A DNA stretch of 64,000 nt, from NCBI RefSeq assembly GCF_048595755.1, contig NZ_CP184360.1:496001-560000 (forward strand), written 5' to 3'. Position 1 is the first letter of the stretch. Each line of letters starts with the position of its first letter. Below, piece after piece: positions 51,805 through 60,109 of this stretch. The stretch comes from Luteococcus sp048595755 (GTDB lineage Bacteria > Actinomycetota > Actinomycetes > Propionibacteriales > Propionibacteriaceae). The position numbers were made by a program, and so were the translations under genes. The notes below the pieces were generated by a model. It worked only from the letters and a program-made list of their open reading frames with translations. It had not been told where the DNA came from and did no database searches.

Positions 51805-51834
51805 GTGCCCCGCAGCCCGACGGTTGCGGGGCAC
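51805..51834. terminator. Bidirectional terminator
   Basis: GTGCCCCGCA and TGCGGGGCAC arms between convergent ppgK and the DUF218 gene. Confidence 0.7.
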
Positions 51835-51842
51835 GGCTGCGC

Positions 51843-52433
51843 TCAGGGCTCGCATGACCCGAGTGCGATCTCCTTCGCGAAGCCACCCAGTTGGTAGGCC
51901 ACGTGGTAGCGCAGGAACCGCTGGGGGATTTCGAGATGACGTCCCACCACGGGCACCGGGTGCCCCAGGCAGCGTTCGAAGATGAACCGGGTACGCGCCG
52001 CATGGAAGTCAATGGTCAGCACGGCCATGCTCTGCCAACCGTGCTCCTCGGCCAACCGCTTCAGCCCGACTGCCTCACCCCGGGTGGTCGATGGTTCCGG
52101 GGGAAAACAGTAGGTGGGCCACTCGTGGGGCGGTTCGCAGTGCACGGCGTCCTGGGGCAGCGTGGGCGTCGACAGCACCAGGTTTCGCGCCTTGCCCTGC
52201 TGCATCCACTGTTCGGCCAGCTCCAAGCGCCACGGCTCCAGCGGCCCCAGCACCAGCAGCGCATCCACCGGTTCGTCGGGCACTGCGTCGTAGTGGGGCC
52301 GGTAGACCACCCGCCAGGCGAAGAGCATCAACAGCGCCAGCAGGAGCACGACCACCCCGGTGAGGGTAGCCAGCACCCACCGCAGGCTTGATCGGCGGCC
52401 CCCCGGCCCCTTGGACTGACTGCGACGAATCAC
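51843..52433 (-). CDS. DUF218 (YdcF/SanA-like) membrane protein
   Basis: 196 aa from a GTG. Basic N-terminus, one transmembrane helix at about 18-41 (WVLATLTGVVVLLLALLMLF), then the DUF218 domain: DALLVLGPLEPWRLELAEQW, STTRGEAVGLKRLAEEHGW and TIDFHAARTRFIFER. SanA/YdcF proteins affect envelope permeability by an unknown mechanism. Some motif positions, such as a G-rich LGxG loop, are altered relative to the second family member at 61801. A TAACCT box ends 6 nt before the start. Confidence 0.8.
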   Translation of the reverse strand: MIRRSQSKGPGGRRSSLRWVLATLTGVVVLLLALLMLFAWRVVYRPHYDAVPDEPVDALLVLGPLEPWRLELAEQWMQQGKARNLVLSTPTLPQDAVHCEPPHEWPTYCFPPEPSTTRGEAVGLKRLAEEHGWQSMAVLTIDFHAARTRFIFERCLGHPVPVVGRHLEIPQRFLRYHVAYQLGGFAKEIALGSCEP

Positions 52434-52439
52434 GGCGCA

Positions 52440-52445
52440 AGGTTA
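52440..52445 (-). promoter_or_regulatory. Leaderless -10 box (TAACCT)
   Basis: Ends 6 nt before the GTG at 52433. It falls in the 55-bp gap after argS. Confidence 0.45.
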
Positions 52446-52488
52446 GCCGCCACAGATGTGCTGACGGTGAGAGCCGCCAGCACCCGCC

Positions 52489-54126
52489 TCACATGCGCTC
52501 GGGCGCGTCGATGCCCAGCAGCCCCAGTCCCTTGTCCAGCACGGTACGGGTGGCCTGGCACAGGGCCAGGCGCGAAGCACGCACCTCCCCCTCGCTCTTG
52601 AGCACCGGGCACTGCTCGTAGAAGCTCGAGTACGCACCGGCCAACTCGTAGAGGTAAGTGCACAGCTTGTGCGGCTGCAGGCTCTCGCCCACTTCTGCCA
52701 CCACCTCGCCGAAGCGGCTCAACAGCAGCGCCAACTGCTGCTCGGCCGGCTCGTCCAGCACGGAGATCGCCTCGGGCACCACGATCTGTTCCGCTTCCGC
52801 CCTGCGCATGATCTGGCAGATGCGAGCGTGCGCATACTGCAGGTAGGGCCCGGTGTCACCGGTGGTGGCGGTCATCCGCTCCGCATCGAAGGTGTAGTCC
52901 TTCTGCAGGCCGGAGCTGAGGTCGGCGTACTTGATGGCCGCCAGCGCAATGTTCGGCGCGGCCTGCGCCTCCGCCTCGTCCAGCAGATCGTCCAGGTGGA
53001 CCGCGGTGCCCTCACGGGTGGAGAACTTCTTGCCATCGGTCCCCAGCACCATGCCGTAGCCGACGTGCTCGGCACGCACCTCCTCGGGCAGGTAGCCGGC
53101 CTTGCGGCAGACCCCGAAGATCAGCTTGAAGTGGTGCGTCTGCTCCGAGCCCACCACGTAGATGAGTCGGTTGGCATGCAGCTCGCCCACGCGGTAGCGC
53201 AGGGCCGCGACGTCGGTGACGTCGTAGCCGTAACCCCCCTGGGAATTGCGGATGATCGCGGGGGCCTCGTACCCGTCGACGAAGACGGCCAGCGCGCCAG
53301 CGTCCACCTTGGCGATCCCCCGGGCCTCCAGGTCATCGCAGACCTTCGGCAGCATCGCGTTGTACATGCTCTCGCCGGCATAGTCCTTGGGCTGCAGCAA
53401 GACGTTCATCCGCCGGTAGGTGGCGTCGAAGCCCCGCTTGCTGATGTCCACCAGCGTCTGCCAGATCTTGAGGGTCTGCTCGTCGCCGGCCTGCAGCTTC
53501 ACCACGCGCTCCCGGGCGCGATCGGCGAAGGCCTCGTCGGCCTTGAGATGGGCATTGGCGCGCTTGTAGAGCTCCTCGGCTCCGGCCAGGTCGAGCTCGG
53601 CGGGGTCGAGACCCTCGTCCAGGGTCTGCTCCACCAGCATGCCGAACTGTCGGCCCCAGTCACCGATGTGGTTCTGGGGGATGACCGTGTGGCCCTGGGC
53701 GGTCAGCACCCGGTTGAAGCAGTCACCGATGATGGTGCTGCGCAAGTGGCCCACGTGCATCTGCTTGGCGGCATTGGGGGCCGAGTAGTCGATCACGACG
53801 GTCTGCGGCTGGTCTGCCTGCACGATGCCGACGTTCGGGTCGGCCATCAGCTCGGAGGCGGTGCTGGCCAGCACCTCGGACTTGATGCGGAAGTTGATGA
53901 ATCCAGGGCCAGCGATCTCCAGCGGCTCGCACAGGTCGTCCAGTTCCAGCTTCTCGACGATGCCGGCCGCCACCTCGCGCGGCGGCTTGCCCTCGGTCTT
54001 GGCCAGACGCATGGCGACATTCGACTGGAAGTGGCCGAACTGCGGCTTGGTGGCGGGACGCATCTCCGGATCGATGCCGGTGACGGACATCACCCGTTCG
54101 GTGAGCTGGGAGGGCAGTGAAGACAT
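52489..54126 (-). CDS. argS: Arginyl-tRNA synthetase
   Basis: Charges tRNA-Arg. 545 aa from the ATG at 54126; upstream in-frame starts lack support. The N-terminal additional domain is followed by the class I HIGH-type motif (HVGHLRST within NAAKQMHVGHLRSTIIGD). The KMSKS-type loop is GKKFSTR, and the C-terminal DALR anticodon-binding domain is the last 110 residues. It is a compact ArgS of the shorter bacterial type. It is essential and divergent from the osmoprotectant transporter operon. Confidence 0.96.
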   Translation of the reverse strand: MSSLPSQLTERVMSVTGIDPEMRPATKPQFGHFQSNVAMRLAKTEGKPPREVAAGIVEKLELDDLCEPLEIAGPGFINFRIKSEVLASTASELMADPNVGIVQADQPQTVVIDYSAPNAAKQMHVGHLRSTIIGDCFNRVLTAQGHTVIPQNHIGDWGRQFGMLVEQTLDEGLDPAELDLAGAEELYKRANAHLKADEAFADRARERVVKLQAGDEQTLKIWQTLVDISKRGFDATYRRMNVLLQPKDYAGESMYNAMLPKVCDDLEARGIAKVDAGALAVFVDGYEAPAIIRNSQGGYGYDVTDVAALRYRVGELHANRLIYVVGSEQTHHFKLIFGVCRKAGYLPEEVRAEHVGYGMVLGTDGKKFSTREGTAVHLDDLLDEAEAQAAPNIALAAIKYADLSSGLQKDYTFDAERMTATTGDTGPYLQYAHARICQIMRRAEAEQIVVPEAISVLDEPAEQQLALLLSRFGEVVAEVGESLQPHKLCTYLYELAGAYSSFYEQCPVLKSEGEVRASRLALCQATRTVLDKGLGLLGIDAPERM

Positions 54127-54257
54127 GGATTCATTCTTCCACGCGGCGTGCAGGCTTCGCACCGCGCCAGCTGGCCCTCCAAAGGTGACAACACACCCCT
54201 TGTGGGGGAATTTCCACGCGCCAGAACGGGTTGGATGGACTACAGCAGCCAACCGAT

Positions 54258-54285
54258 GCTGCCGACGCACCCTCGCGTCGGCAGC
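54258..54285 (+). promoter_or_regulatory. Leader hairpin before the osmoprotectant operon
   Basis: GCTGCCGACGC pairs perfectly with GCGTCGGCAGC around ACCCTC, ending 5 nt before the AAGGA ribosome site and 15 nt before the ATG. There is no U-tract, so an RNA-level control element is more likely than a terminator. Confidence 0.5.
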
Positions 54286-54300
54286 AGGCAAGGAAGCGGC

Positions 54301-55134
54301 ATGGGTATCGAATTCGACGGCGTCACCAAGCGCTACCCCGACGGCACCACGGCGGTCGAAGACTTCAGCCTGGTGATCCCCACCGGACGCACCACGGTGC
54401 TGGTGGGGTCGTCAGGCTCGGGAAAGACGACGCTGCTGCGCATGGTGAACCGGATGGTCACCCCCACCGAGGGTCGCGTGCTCATCGACGACGAGGACAT
54501 CTCCGGCACCGACCCGGTCAAGTTGCGCCGTCGCATCGGCTACGTGATGCAGAACTCCGGCCTGCTGCCCCACCGTCGGGTGGTGGACAACATCGCCACC
54601 GTGCCCCGCCTCAACGGGACGCCACGACGCAAGGCGCACCACGACGCCCTGGAGCTGATGGACCTGGTGGGACTCGACCGGGCGATGGCACGCCGTTGGC
54701 CCTCGCAGCTGTCCGGCGGGCAGCAGCAGCGCGTCGGGGTGGCCCGTGCCCTGGCCAGCGATCCCAACATCCTGTTGATGGACGAGCCCTTCGGCGCCGT
54801 CGATCCCCTGGTGCGATCCGACCTGCAGCAGTGGATGCGACGCATCCAGGACGACCTGCACAAGACCGTGCTGTTCGTCACCCACGACATCTCCGAGGCC
54901 ATCGCGCTGGGTGACCAGATCGTGTTGCTGAAGAAGGGCGGCCAGATCGCCCAGGCCGGAACCCCCGCCGAGCTGGTGGCCAACCCGGCCGATGACTTCG
55001 TGGCCTCCTTCCTGGGGCTCGATCGCGGCGAGCTCGACCTGCACCTGGTGGAGGGGCCGCACGGCACGCTGGTGGTGGACCAACTGGGGCGACCCGCCGG
55101 CCGCCTCACCTCCCAGGCCGGGCCCGGCGCATGA
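54301..55134 (+). CDS. Osmoprotectant ABC transporter, ATP-binding protein (OpuCA/ProV-like)
   Basis: 277 aa from an ATG with AAGGA upstream. Walker A GSSGSGKTT, Q-loop YVMQNSGLLPH, signature LSGGQQQRV, Walker B NILLMDEPFG and switch His in VTHD. The string MVNRMVTPTEGRVLIDDEDI is typical of glycine betaine/choline transporter ATPases. The CBS pair found in many OpuCA proteins is absent; the C-terminus is a short tail of about 40 residues. First of four genes, each overlapping the next by ATGA. Confidence 0.93.
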   Translation: MGIEFDGVTKRYPDGTTAVEDFSLVIPTGRTTVLVGSSGSGKTTLLRMVNRMVTPTEGRVLIDDEDISGTDPVKLRRRIGYVMQNSGLLPHRRVVDNIATVPRLNGTPRRKAHHDALELMDLVGLDRAMARRWPSQLSGGQQQRVGVARALASDPNILLMDEPFGAVDPLVRSDLQQWMRRIQDDLHKTVLFVTHDISEAIALGDQIVLLKKGGQIAQAGTPAELVANPADDFVASFLGLDRGELDLHLVEGPHGTLVVDQLGRPAGRLTSQAGPGA

Positions 55135-55790
55135 CCTGGCTCTCCGAGAACCTCCCGCTGGTGGCGCAGCTGACTTGGAGCCACCTGCTGATGACCCTGC
55201 CCGCCGTCCTGCTCAGCCTGCTGCTGGCGCTGCCCGTGGCCTGGCTGGCCCACCGTTGGCGGCCGGGTCGGGCACTGCTGGTGGCGCTGAGCGGGCTGGT
55301 CTACGCCATCCCGTCCTTGCCCTTGTTCGTGGTGCTGCCCATGGTGATCGGCACCACGGTGCGTGACCGCTGGAATGTGGTGGCTGCCCTCACCCTGTAC
55401 GGCTTTGCCCTGATGGTGCGCTCCGCCACCGACGGCCTGGACGCGGTGGGCGAGGGCCCCCGGCTGTCGGCCACCGCGATGGGCTACGGCGCGCTGCGTC
55501 GCTTCTTCACCGTCGAACTGCCACTGGCCGGCCCGGCACTGCTTGCCGGTCTGCGGGTGGTGGCCGTGAGTACGGTCAGCCTGGTGACAGTCAGCGCCCT
55601 GCTGGGCGTCTCCAGCCTGGGACAGCTCTTCACGGAAGGTTTCCAGCGCGGGATCCATGCCCAGGTGGTCACCGGCATCGTGGCGACCGCGGTGCTGGCC
55701 TGGCTGCTCGACGTGGCGCTTCAGGCGGCGGGCTGGCTGCTCCTGCCCTGGGCCCGAACGGCCTCCGCGCAGGGCGGGAGCGCCGTATGA
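55131..55790 (+). CDS. Osmoprotectant ABC transporter permease (first)
   Basis: 219 aa, five to six transmembrane helices. Binding-protein-dependent permease loop: RSATDGLDAVGEGPRLSATAMGYGALRRFFTVELPLAG, the EAA motif contacting the ATPase. Overlaps both neighbours by 4 nt. OpuCB/OpuCD-type systems use two permeases of this size. Confidence 0.92.
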   Translation: MTWLSENLPLVAQLTWSHLLMTLPAVLLSLLLALPVAWLAHRWRPGRALLVALSGLVYAIPSLPLFVVLPMVIGTTVRDRWNVVAALTLYGFALMVRSATDGLDAVGEGPRLSATAMGYGALRRFFTVELPLAGPALLAGLRVVAVSTVSLVTVSALLGVSSLGQLFTEGFQRGIHAQVVTGIVATAVLAWLLDVALQAAGWLLLPWARTASAQGGSAV

Positions 55791-56467
55791 ACTTCGTCCG
55801 CGAAGCCCTGGCCTGGATCGTCGATCCCGCCAACCTGCGGGGCCCCGAGAGCTGGCCGGTGCACCTGGCAGAACACCTCGGCTACTCCCTGCTGGCGGTG
55901 CTGCTGGCCAGCCTGGTGGCGATCCCGATCGGCTACCTGGTGGGTCACACCGGACGCGGCCGCAACCTGGCCGTCGGCCTGTCGGGTGGCGCCCGCGCCC
56001 TGCCCAGCCTGGGCCTGGTCACCCTCTTCGGGCTCTGGCTCGGGGTGGGACTGGCCGCACCCCTGATCGCGCTGGTACTGCTGGCGATCCCCTCGGTGCT
56101 GGCCGGCGCCTATTCCGGCATCGAATCGGTCAACGCAACCACGGTGGATGCGGCCCGCGCCCAGGGAATGACCGAATGGCAGGTGCTGGGCCAGGTGGAG
56201 GCACCGCTCGGCCTGCCACTCCTGTTGGGCGGCCTTCGCTCGGCCACCCTGCAGGTGGTCTCCACCGCAACCCTGGCCGCCTATGTGGGGGCCGGTGGGC
56301 TTGGCCGTGACCTCTTCCTGGGGCTCAAGACCCAGGACTACCCCCAGATGCTTGCGGCCTCGCTGCTGGTGCTGGCGCTGGCCATCGCCCTCGAGCTGGC
56401 CTTCGAACTTGCCGAGCGGCTGCTCCAGTGGCGCTCCTCGAGCCTCAACCCCCGGGAGATCCAATGA
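55787..56467 (+). CDS. Osmoprotectant ABC transporter permease (second)
   Basis: 226 aa, about six helices, homologous to the first permease. EAA loop: ATTVDAARAQGMTEWQVLGQ, then VEAPLGLPLLLGGLRSATLQ. AGGLGRDLFLGLKTQD near the C-terminus is typical of OpuCD-like proteins. Coupled on both sides by ATGA overlaps. Confidence 0.92.
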   Translation: MNFVREALAWIVDPANLRGPESWPVHLAEHLGYSLLAVLLASLVAIPIGYLVGHTGRGRNLAVGLSGGARALPSLGLVTLFGLWLGVGLAAPLIALVLLAIPSVLAGAYSGIESVNATTVDAARAQGMTEWQVLGQVEAPLGLPLLLGGLRSATLQVVSTATLAAYVGAGGLGRDLFLGLKTQDYPQMLAASLLVLALAIALELAFELAERLLQWRSSSLNPREIQ

Positions 56468-57369
56468 CCAGGAAGATCCTCGCCCTGCTGATGGGCCTCG
56501 TGCTGGTGAGCGGTTGTGCCAGCAGCGATCCGCTGGGCACCAGCAAGGGTGGTGACGCCGGCCCGGCCTCCCGCACCCTGGTGGTGGGATCCCAGCAGTA
56601 CTACTCCAACGAGATCATCGCCGAGCTGTACGCCCAGGCCCTGGAGTCGCGCGGGTGGACGATCGAGCGCAGCTACCAGATCGGCCAGCGAGAGATCTAC
56701 CTGCCCGAATTGCAGTCGGGCCGCATCGACCTGATGCCCGAATACGCCGGTGCGCTGCTGCAGTACTACAGCAAGGATTCCACCGCTCGCACCACCGAGC
56801 AGATCATGACCGGCCTGCGCAGCGACCTGCCCGACGGCCTGATGGCCCTGGAGCCGGCCGAGGCCACCGACCAGGACTCCTTCACCGTCACCGCAGAGAT
56901 GGCCCGCACCCATGGGCTCAAGCAGATTTCCGACCTGGCCAAGCTGGGCACCGTCAAGATCGCGGCCAATTCCGAGATCAGCAAGCGCCCCTACGGTCCG
57001 GCGGGGCTCAAGCGGGTCTACGGCGTCGATGCGACGGTCCTTCCGGTGGAGGATTCGGGTGGCCCGCTCACCATCAAGGCGCTCACCGACGGCAAGGTGC
57101 AGGTGGCCGACGTGTATTCGGCCAGCCCCGCCATCAAGGCCGAGCAGCTGGTGACACTGGCCGATCCGAAGGCCCTGGTGCTGCCCCAGAACGTCGTGCC
57201 GATCGCCAGCAGCCGGGTGGGTGCCGATGCCGCCTCGGTGGTGACGCTGGTCAACCAGCACCTCACGACCGCCGAGTTGATCGAACTCAATAGGCTGAGC
57301 GTGGAAAAGGAACAGAGCTCCGCGGTCATCGCGAAGCAGTGGCTCGCAGCGCGCAAGATCGTCGAGTGA
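56464..57369 (+). CDS. Osmoprotectant ABC transporter substrate-binding lipoprotein
   Basis: 301 aa. Lipobox VSGC with the Cys at about residue 18. The OpuAC-type domain begins LVVGSQQYYSNEIIAELYAQ and has LQSGRIDLMPEYAGALLQYY, the ProX/OpuCC hallmark of quaternary-amine binders, and later VADVYSASPAIKAEQLVTL. Ligand is probably glycine betaine, carnitine or choline; the aromatic cage cannot be confirmed without a structure. Last gene of the operon. Confidence 0.92.
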   Translation: MTRKILALLMGLVLVSGCASSDPLGTSKGGDAGPASRTLVVGSQQYYSNEIIAELYAQALESRGWTIERSYQIGQREIYLPELQSGRIDLMPEYAGALLQYYSKDSTARTTEQIMTGLRSDLPDGLMALEPAEATDQDSFTVTAEMARTHGLKQISDLAKLGTVKIAANSEISKRPYGPAGLKRVYGVDATVLPVEDSGGPLTIKALTDGKVQVADVYSASPAIKAEQLVTLADPKALVLPQNVVPIASSRVGADAASVVTLVNQHLTTAELIELNRLSVEKEQSSAVIAKQWLAARKIVE

Positions 57370-57425
57370 GCCCTGGACCGAATGAGGGTGCGGCCCGCGT
57401 CGCGCCTTGAACAGAAGGAGAAGCC

Positions 57426-58247
57426 ATGAGTGTCCCCCAGATCACCTTCCATGACGGCAAGCAGATCCCCCAGCTGGGATTCGGCGTCTGGCAGGTGGAG
57501 AACGACCAGGCCACCCCCGCCGTCGAGAAGGCCCTCGAGGTGGGTTACCGCCACATTGACACCGCGGCCATCTACGGCAACGAGGAGGGCGTCGGCAAGG
57601 CCATCGCCAATTCCGGCATCGCCCGCGAGGATCTGTTCATCACCACCAAGCTGTGGAATGACGCCCACAAGGCCGCCGACGCCCGCAAGGCGATCGAGAC
57701 GAGCCTGGAGAAGCTGGGGCTCGACCACGTCGACCTGTACCTGATCCACTGGCCCGCCACCGTCAAGTACGGCGACGCCTACATCGAGGCGTGGAATGCG
57801 ATGCAGGAATTCCAGGCCGAGGGCCTGGCCACCAGCATCGGCGTCAGCAATTTCCACGAGCAGCACCTCTCGGCGCTGGAGGGCGCCAAGCCGGTGATCG
57901 ACCAGGTGGAACTGCACCCCACCTTCCAGCAGAGCGAGCTGCGCAGCGTGCTGGCCGAGCGTGGCATCGCCACCGAGGCCTGGAGCCCGCTGGGCCAGAG
58001 CAAGGACCTGCAGCACGAGGTCATCGCTCGCATCGCCGACGAGCACGGCGTCTCCCCGGCCCAGGCCATCATCCGCTGGCACCTGCAGCTGGGCAATGTG
58101 GTGATCCCCAAGTCGGTCACCCCCGAGCGGATCGCCAGCAACTTCGACGTCTTCGGCTTCGAGCTCACCGGTGAACAGATGGATGCCATCAACGCGCTCG
58201 ACGAGGGCAACCGTCTGGGCGGCAATCCCGACACCGCCGACTTCTGA
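57426..58247 (+). CDS. Aldo/keto reductase (2,5-diketo-D-gluconate-reductase-like)
   Basis: 273 aa NADPH-dependent carbonyl reductase with a TIM barrel. Catalytic tetrad D45 and Y50 (HIDTAAIYGNE), K75 (TTKLW) and H108 (LIHWP); the C-terminal NADPH clamp is VVIPKSVTPERIASN. A strong AGAAGGAG precedes the ATG. The physiological substrate is not evident; relatives detoxify methylglyoxal or reduce 2,5-diketogluconate. Confidence 0.93.
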   Translation: MSVPQITFHDGKQIPQLGFGVWQVENDQATPAVEKALEVGYRHIDTAAIYGNEEGVGKAIANSGIAREDLFITTKLWNDAHKAADARKAIETSLEKLGLDHVDLYLIHWPATVKYGDAYIEAWNAMQEFQAEGLATSIGVSNFHEQHLSALEGAKPVIDQVELHPTFQQSELRSVLAERGIATEAWSPLGQSKDLQHEVIARIADEHGVSPAQAIIRWHLQLGNVVIPKSVTPERIASNFDVFGFELTGEQMDAINALDEGNRLGGNPDTADF

Positions 58248-58269
58248 TTCCACAGCCTGCAAAGGCCTT

Positions 58270-58310
58270 GATGCGGGGGTGGACACCGGCGTGGTGTCCA
58301 CCCCCGCATC
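58270..58310 (+). terminator. Very strong terminator
   Basis: Perfect 18-bp stem: GATGCGGGGGTGGACACC with GGTGTCCACCCCCGCATC around GGCGT. Confidence 0.85.
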
Positions 58311-58384
58311 ACTGTCAGCTGACGGCCGGATGAACATGCCCGAACATCGGCCAGAAATTTCATATTCGCTTCACCCGCGCGCAT

Positions 58385-58390
58385 TAGTGT
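58385..58390 (+). promoter_or_regulatory. Leaderless -10 box of ugd (TAGTGT)
   Basis: Ends 7 nt before the ATG at 58398. This argues against the in-frame GTG at 58389, which overlaps it. Confidence 0.45.
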
Positions 58391-58397
58391 GACCTCC

Positions 58398-59738
58398 ATG
58401 CGTATCTCCACGATTGGTTGCGGTTACCTGGGCGCCGTGCACGCCGCGTGCATGGCCGAGCTGGGTCACGAGGTCATCGGCGTCGACGTCGACGCGGCGA
58501 AGGTCGAGAAGCTGTCTCGGGGTGAAAGTCCCTTCCACGAGCCGGGCTTCCCCGAGGTCCTGGCTCGTGCGGTCGAGTCGGGCCGTCTGCACTTCACCAC
58601 CGATGCCTCGCAGATCGCCGATTGTGAGATCCACTTCATCGGCGTCGGCACCCCGCAGATGCAGGGCCGTTACGCCGCCGACATGACCTACGTCGACGCC
58701 GCGGTCGACTCCGTTCTCACCCACGCCAACACCAGCCCCGACCAGCCCGTCCTGATCGCCGGCAAGTCCACCGTGCCCGTCGGCACCGCCGCGGGAATCG
58801 CCGAGCGCGCCGCCGCCTCGGGCAAGAACATCCTGGTTGCCTGGAATCCCGAGTTCCTGCGCGAGGGCTTCGCCGTGCAGGACACCCTGCACCCCGACCG
58901 CATCGTCTACGGCCTGCCGGAGGACCGCGAAGAGGGCGAGGTCATCCGCGAGATGCTCGACCGCTGCTATGCCCAGCTGCTGGAGGAGCAGATCCCGCGG
59001 CTGCTCACCAACTACCCCACCGCAGAGCTGGTCAAGGTGGCTGCCAACTCCTTCCTGGCCACGAAGATCAGCTTCATCAACGCGATGGCGGAGCTGTGCG
59101 ATGCGACCGGCGGTGACGTCACCAAGCTGGCCGAGGCCATCGGCCACGACGACCGGATCGGCAAGAAGTTCCTGCGCGCAGGCATCGGCTTCGGCGGCGG
59201 CTGCCTCCCCAAGGACATCCGTGCCTTCATGGCCCGCGCCGGCGAGCTGGGCGTCGATCAGACCCTCACCTTCCTGCGTGAGGTGGACGCCATCAACCTG
59301 CGCCGCCGCGAGACCGCCGTCGAGATGGCCGCCGACCTGTTCGGAGGCCGTCTGGTGGGCCGCAAGATCGCCGTGCTGGGCGCCGCCTTCAAGCCCAATT
59401 CCGACGACCTGCGCGACTCCCCCGCCCTCGACATCGCCACCCGGCTGTGGGCGCGGGGCGCCGATGTGGTCATCACCGACCCTGCCGCGGGTGACAACCT
59501 GCGCAAGGCCCGGCCCGACCTGCACGTCGTCGACACCGTCGAGCAGGCCGTGAAGAACTCCGACCTGCTGATGGTGCTCACGGAGTGGAAGGACTTCACC
59601 GAGCTGGACCCGGCAGAGCTGCGCCCCCGGGTGCGCGAGGCCCACGTCATCGACGGCCGCAATGTGCTGGATCCCCAGGCCTGGTCTGACGCGGGCTGGG
59701 ACTACCGCGGCATGGGCCGGGGCGTGTCCACCTGGTGA
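58398..59738 (+). CDS. ugd: UDP-glucose 6-dehydrogenase
   Basis: Oxidises UDP-glucose to UDP-glucuronate with two NAD. 446 aa. Rossmann motif STIGCGYLGAVHAACMAELG, GKSTVPVGT, PEFLREGFAVQD and the catalytic Cys (about 269) in GFGGGCLPKDIRAF. Members of this family also include UDP-ManNAc dehydrogenase; the FLREG and GFGGGCLPKD forms favour UDP-glucose, but with wecB in the window the alternative should be kept. It is next to the priming transferase, with a terminator between. Confidence 0.94.
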   Translation: MRISTIGCGYLGAVHAACMAELGHEVIGVDVDAAKVEKLSRGESPFHEPGFPEVLARAVESGRLHFTTDASQIADCEIHFIGVGTPQMQGRYAADMTYVDAAVDSVLTHANTSPDQPVLIAGKSTVPVGTAAGIAERAAASGKNILVAWNPEFLREGFAVQDTLHPDRIVYGLPEDREEGEVIREMLDRCYAQLLEEQIPRLLTNYPTAELVKVAANSFLATKISFINAMAELCDATGGDVTKLAEAIGHDDRIGKKFLRAGIGFGGGCLPKDIRAFMARAGELGVDQTLTFLREVDAINLRRRETAVEMAADLFGGRLVGRKIAVLGAAFKPNSDDLRDSPALDIATRLWARGADVVITDPAAGDNLRKARPDLHVVDTVEQAVKNSDLLMVLTEWKDFTELDPAELRPRVREAHVIDGRNVLDPQAWSDAGWDYRGMGRGVSTW

Positions 59739-59774
59739 CGAACTGGAGAACTCCAGACCAATCCCTGTGGGAAT

Positions 59775-59810
59775 GCTGAACGGCACGCACTTCACAGCGT
59801 GCCGTTCAGC
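59775..59810 (+). terminator. Terminator after ugd
   Basis: GCTGAACGGCACGC pairs perfectly with GCGTGCCGTTCAGC around an 8-nt loop. Confidence 0.8.
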
Positions 59811-59880
59811 GCCCTCTCAGGAGCTCCGGAAGCCCTGCTGAGTAGGGCTATCCCCTTGCAGGGAAGGGATTGCGACGGGC

Positions 59881-59949
59881 GGTGGAAAACTCCACCACAA
59901 TGCGTCGGAGCCCCGGTCTGGTTAGACTCGCCATGTTGTCTCGGGGGAG
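59881..59949 (+). promoter_or_regulatory. Promoter region of the priming transferase
   Basis: GGTGGA-AAAC-TCCACC inverted repeat (59881-59896) about 27 bp upstream of a TAGACT box (59923-59928). The transcript would begin near 59935, so the GGGGGAG element (59943-59949) lies about 10 nt from the 5' end. Confidence 0.5.
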
Positions 59950-59967
59950 CACGCGGAGGGGTTCTGC

Positions 59968-60003
59968 GTGCATCCCAACAAGACCCGGCCAGGGGCATCC
60001 TGA
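59968..60003 (+). CDS. Possible leader peptide 1 (11 codons)
   Basis: GTG preceded by GGAGG at 8-nt spacing encodes VHPNKTRPGAS and stops at 60001-60003. It is too short to judge by composition; its support is the ribosome site and its place in an unusually long leader. Confidence 0.25.
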   Translation: MHPNKTRPGAS

Positions 60004-60037
60004 CCAGGTCATTCGAATTTGAACTCGGGGGAGTCAA

Positions 60038-60109
60038 GTGAGAAGTGCAGGCACCACGTGCACCTCTTGCGACGGCCACCCGACTCCAGGGGTGGAGCAA
60101 TGCTTTTGA
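60038..60109 (+). CDS. Possible leader peptide 2 overlapping the transferase start
   Basis: GTG preceded by GGGGGAG at 4-nt spacing encodes 23 residues (begins VRSAGTTCTSCDGH, with a CxxC pair and a third Cys near the end). Its TGA at 60107-60109 lies 8 nt inside the transferase gene, which starts at 60100 in another frame. This suggests coupling of the transferase's translation to the leader peptide. Confidence 0.35.
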   Translation: MRSAGTTCTSCDGHPTPGVEQCF

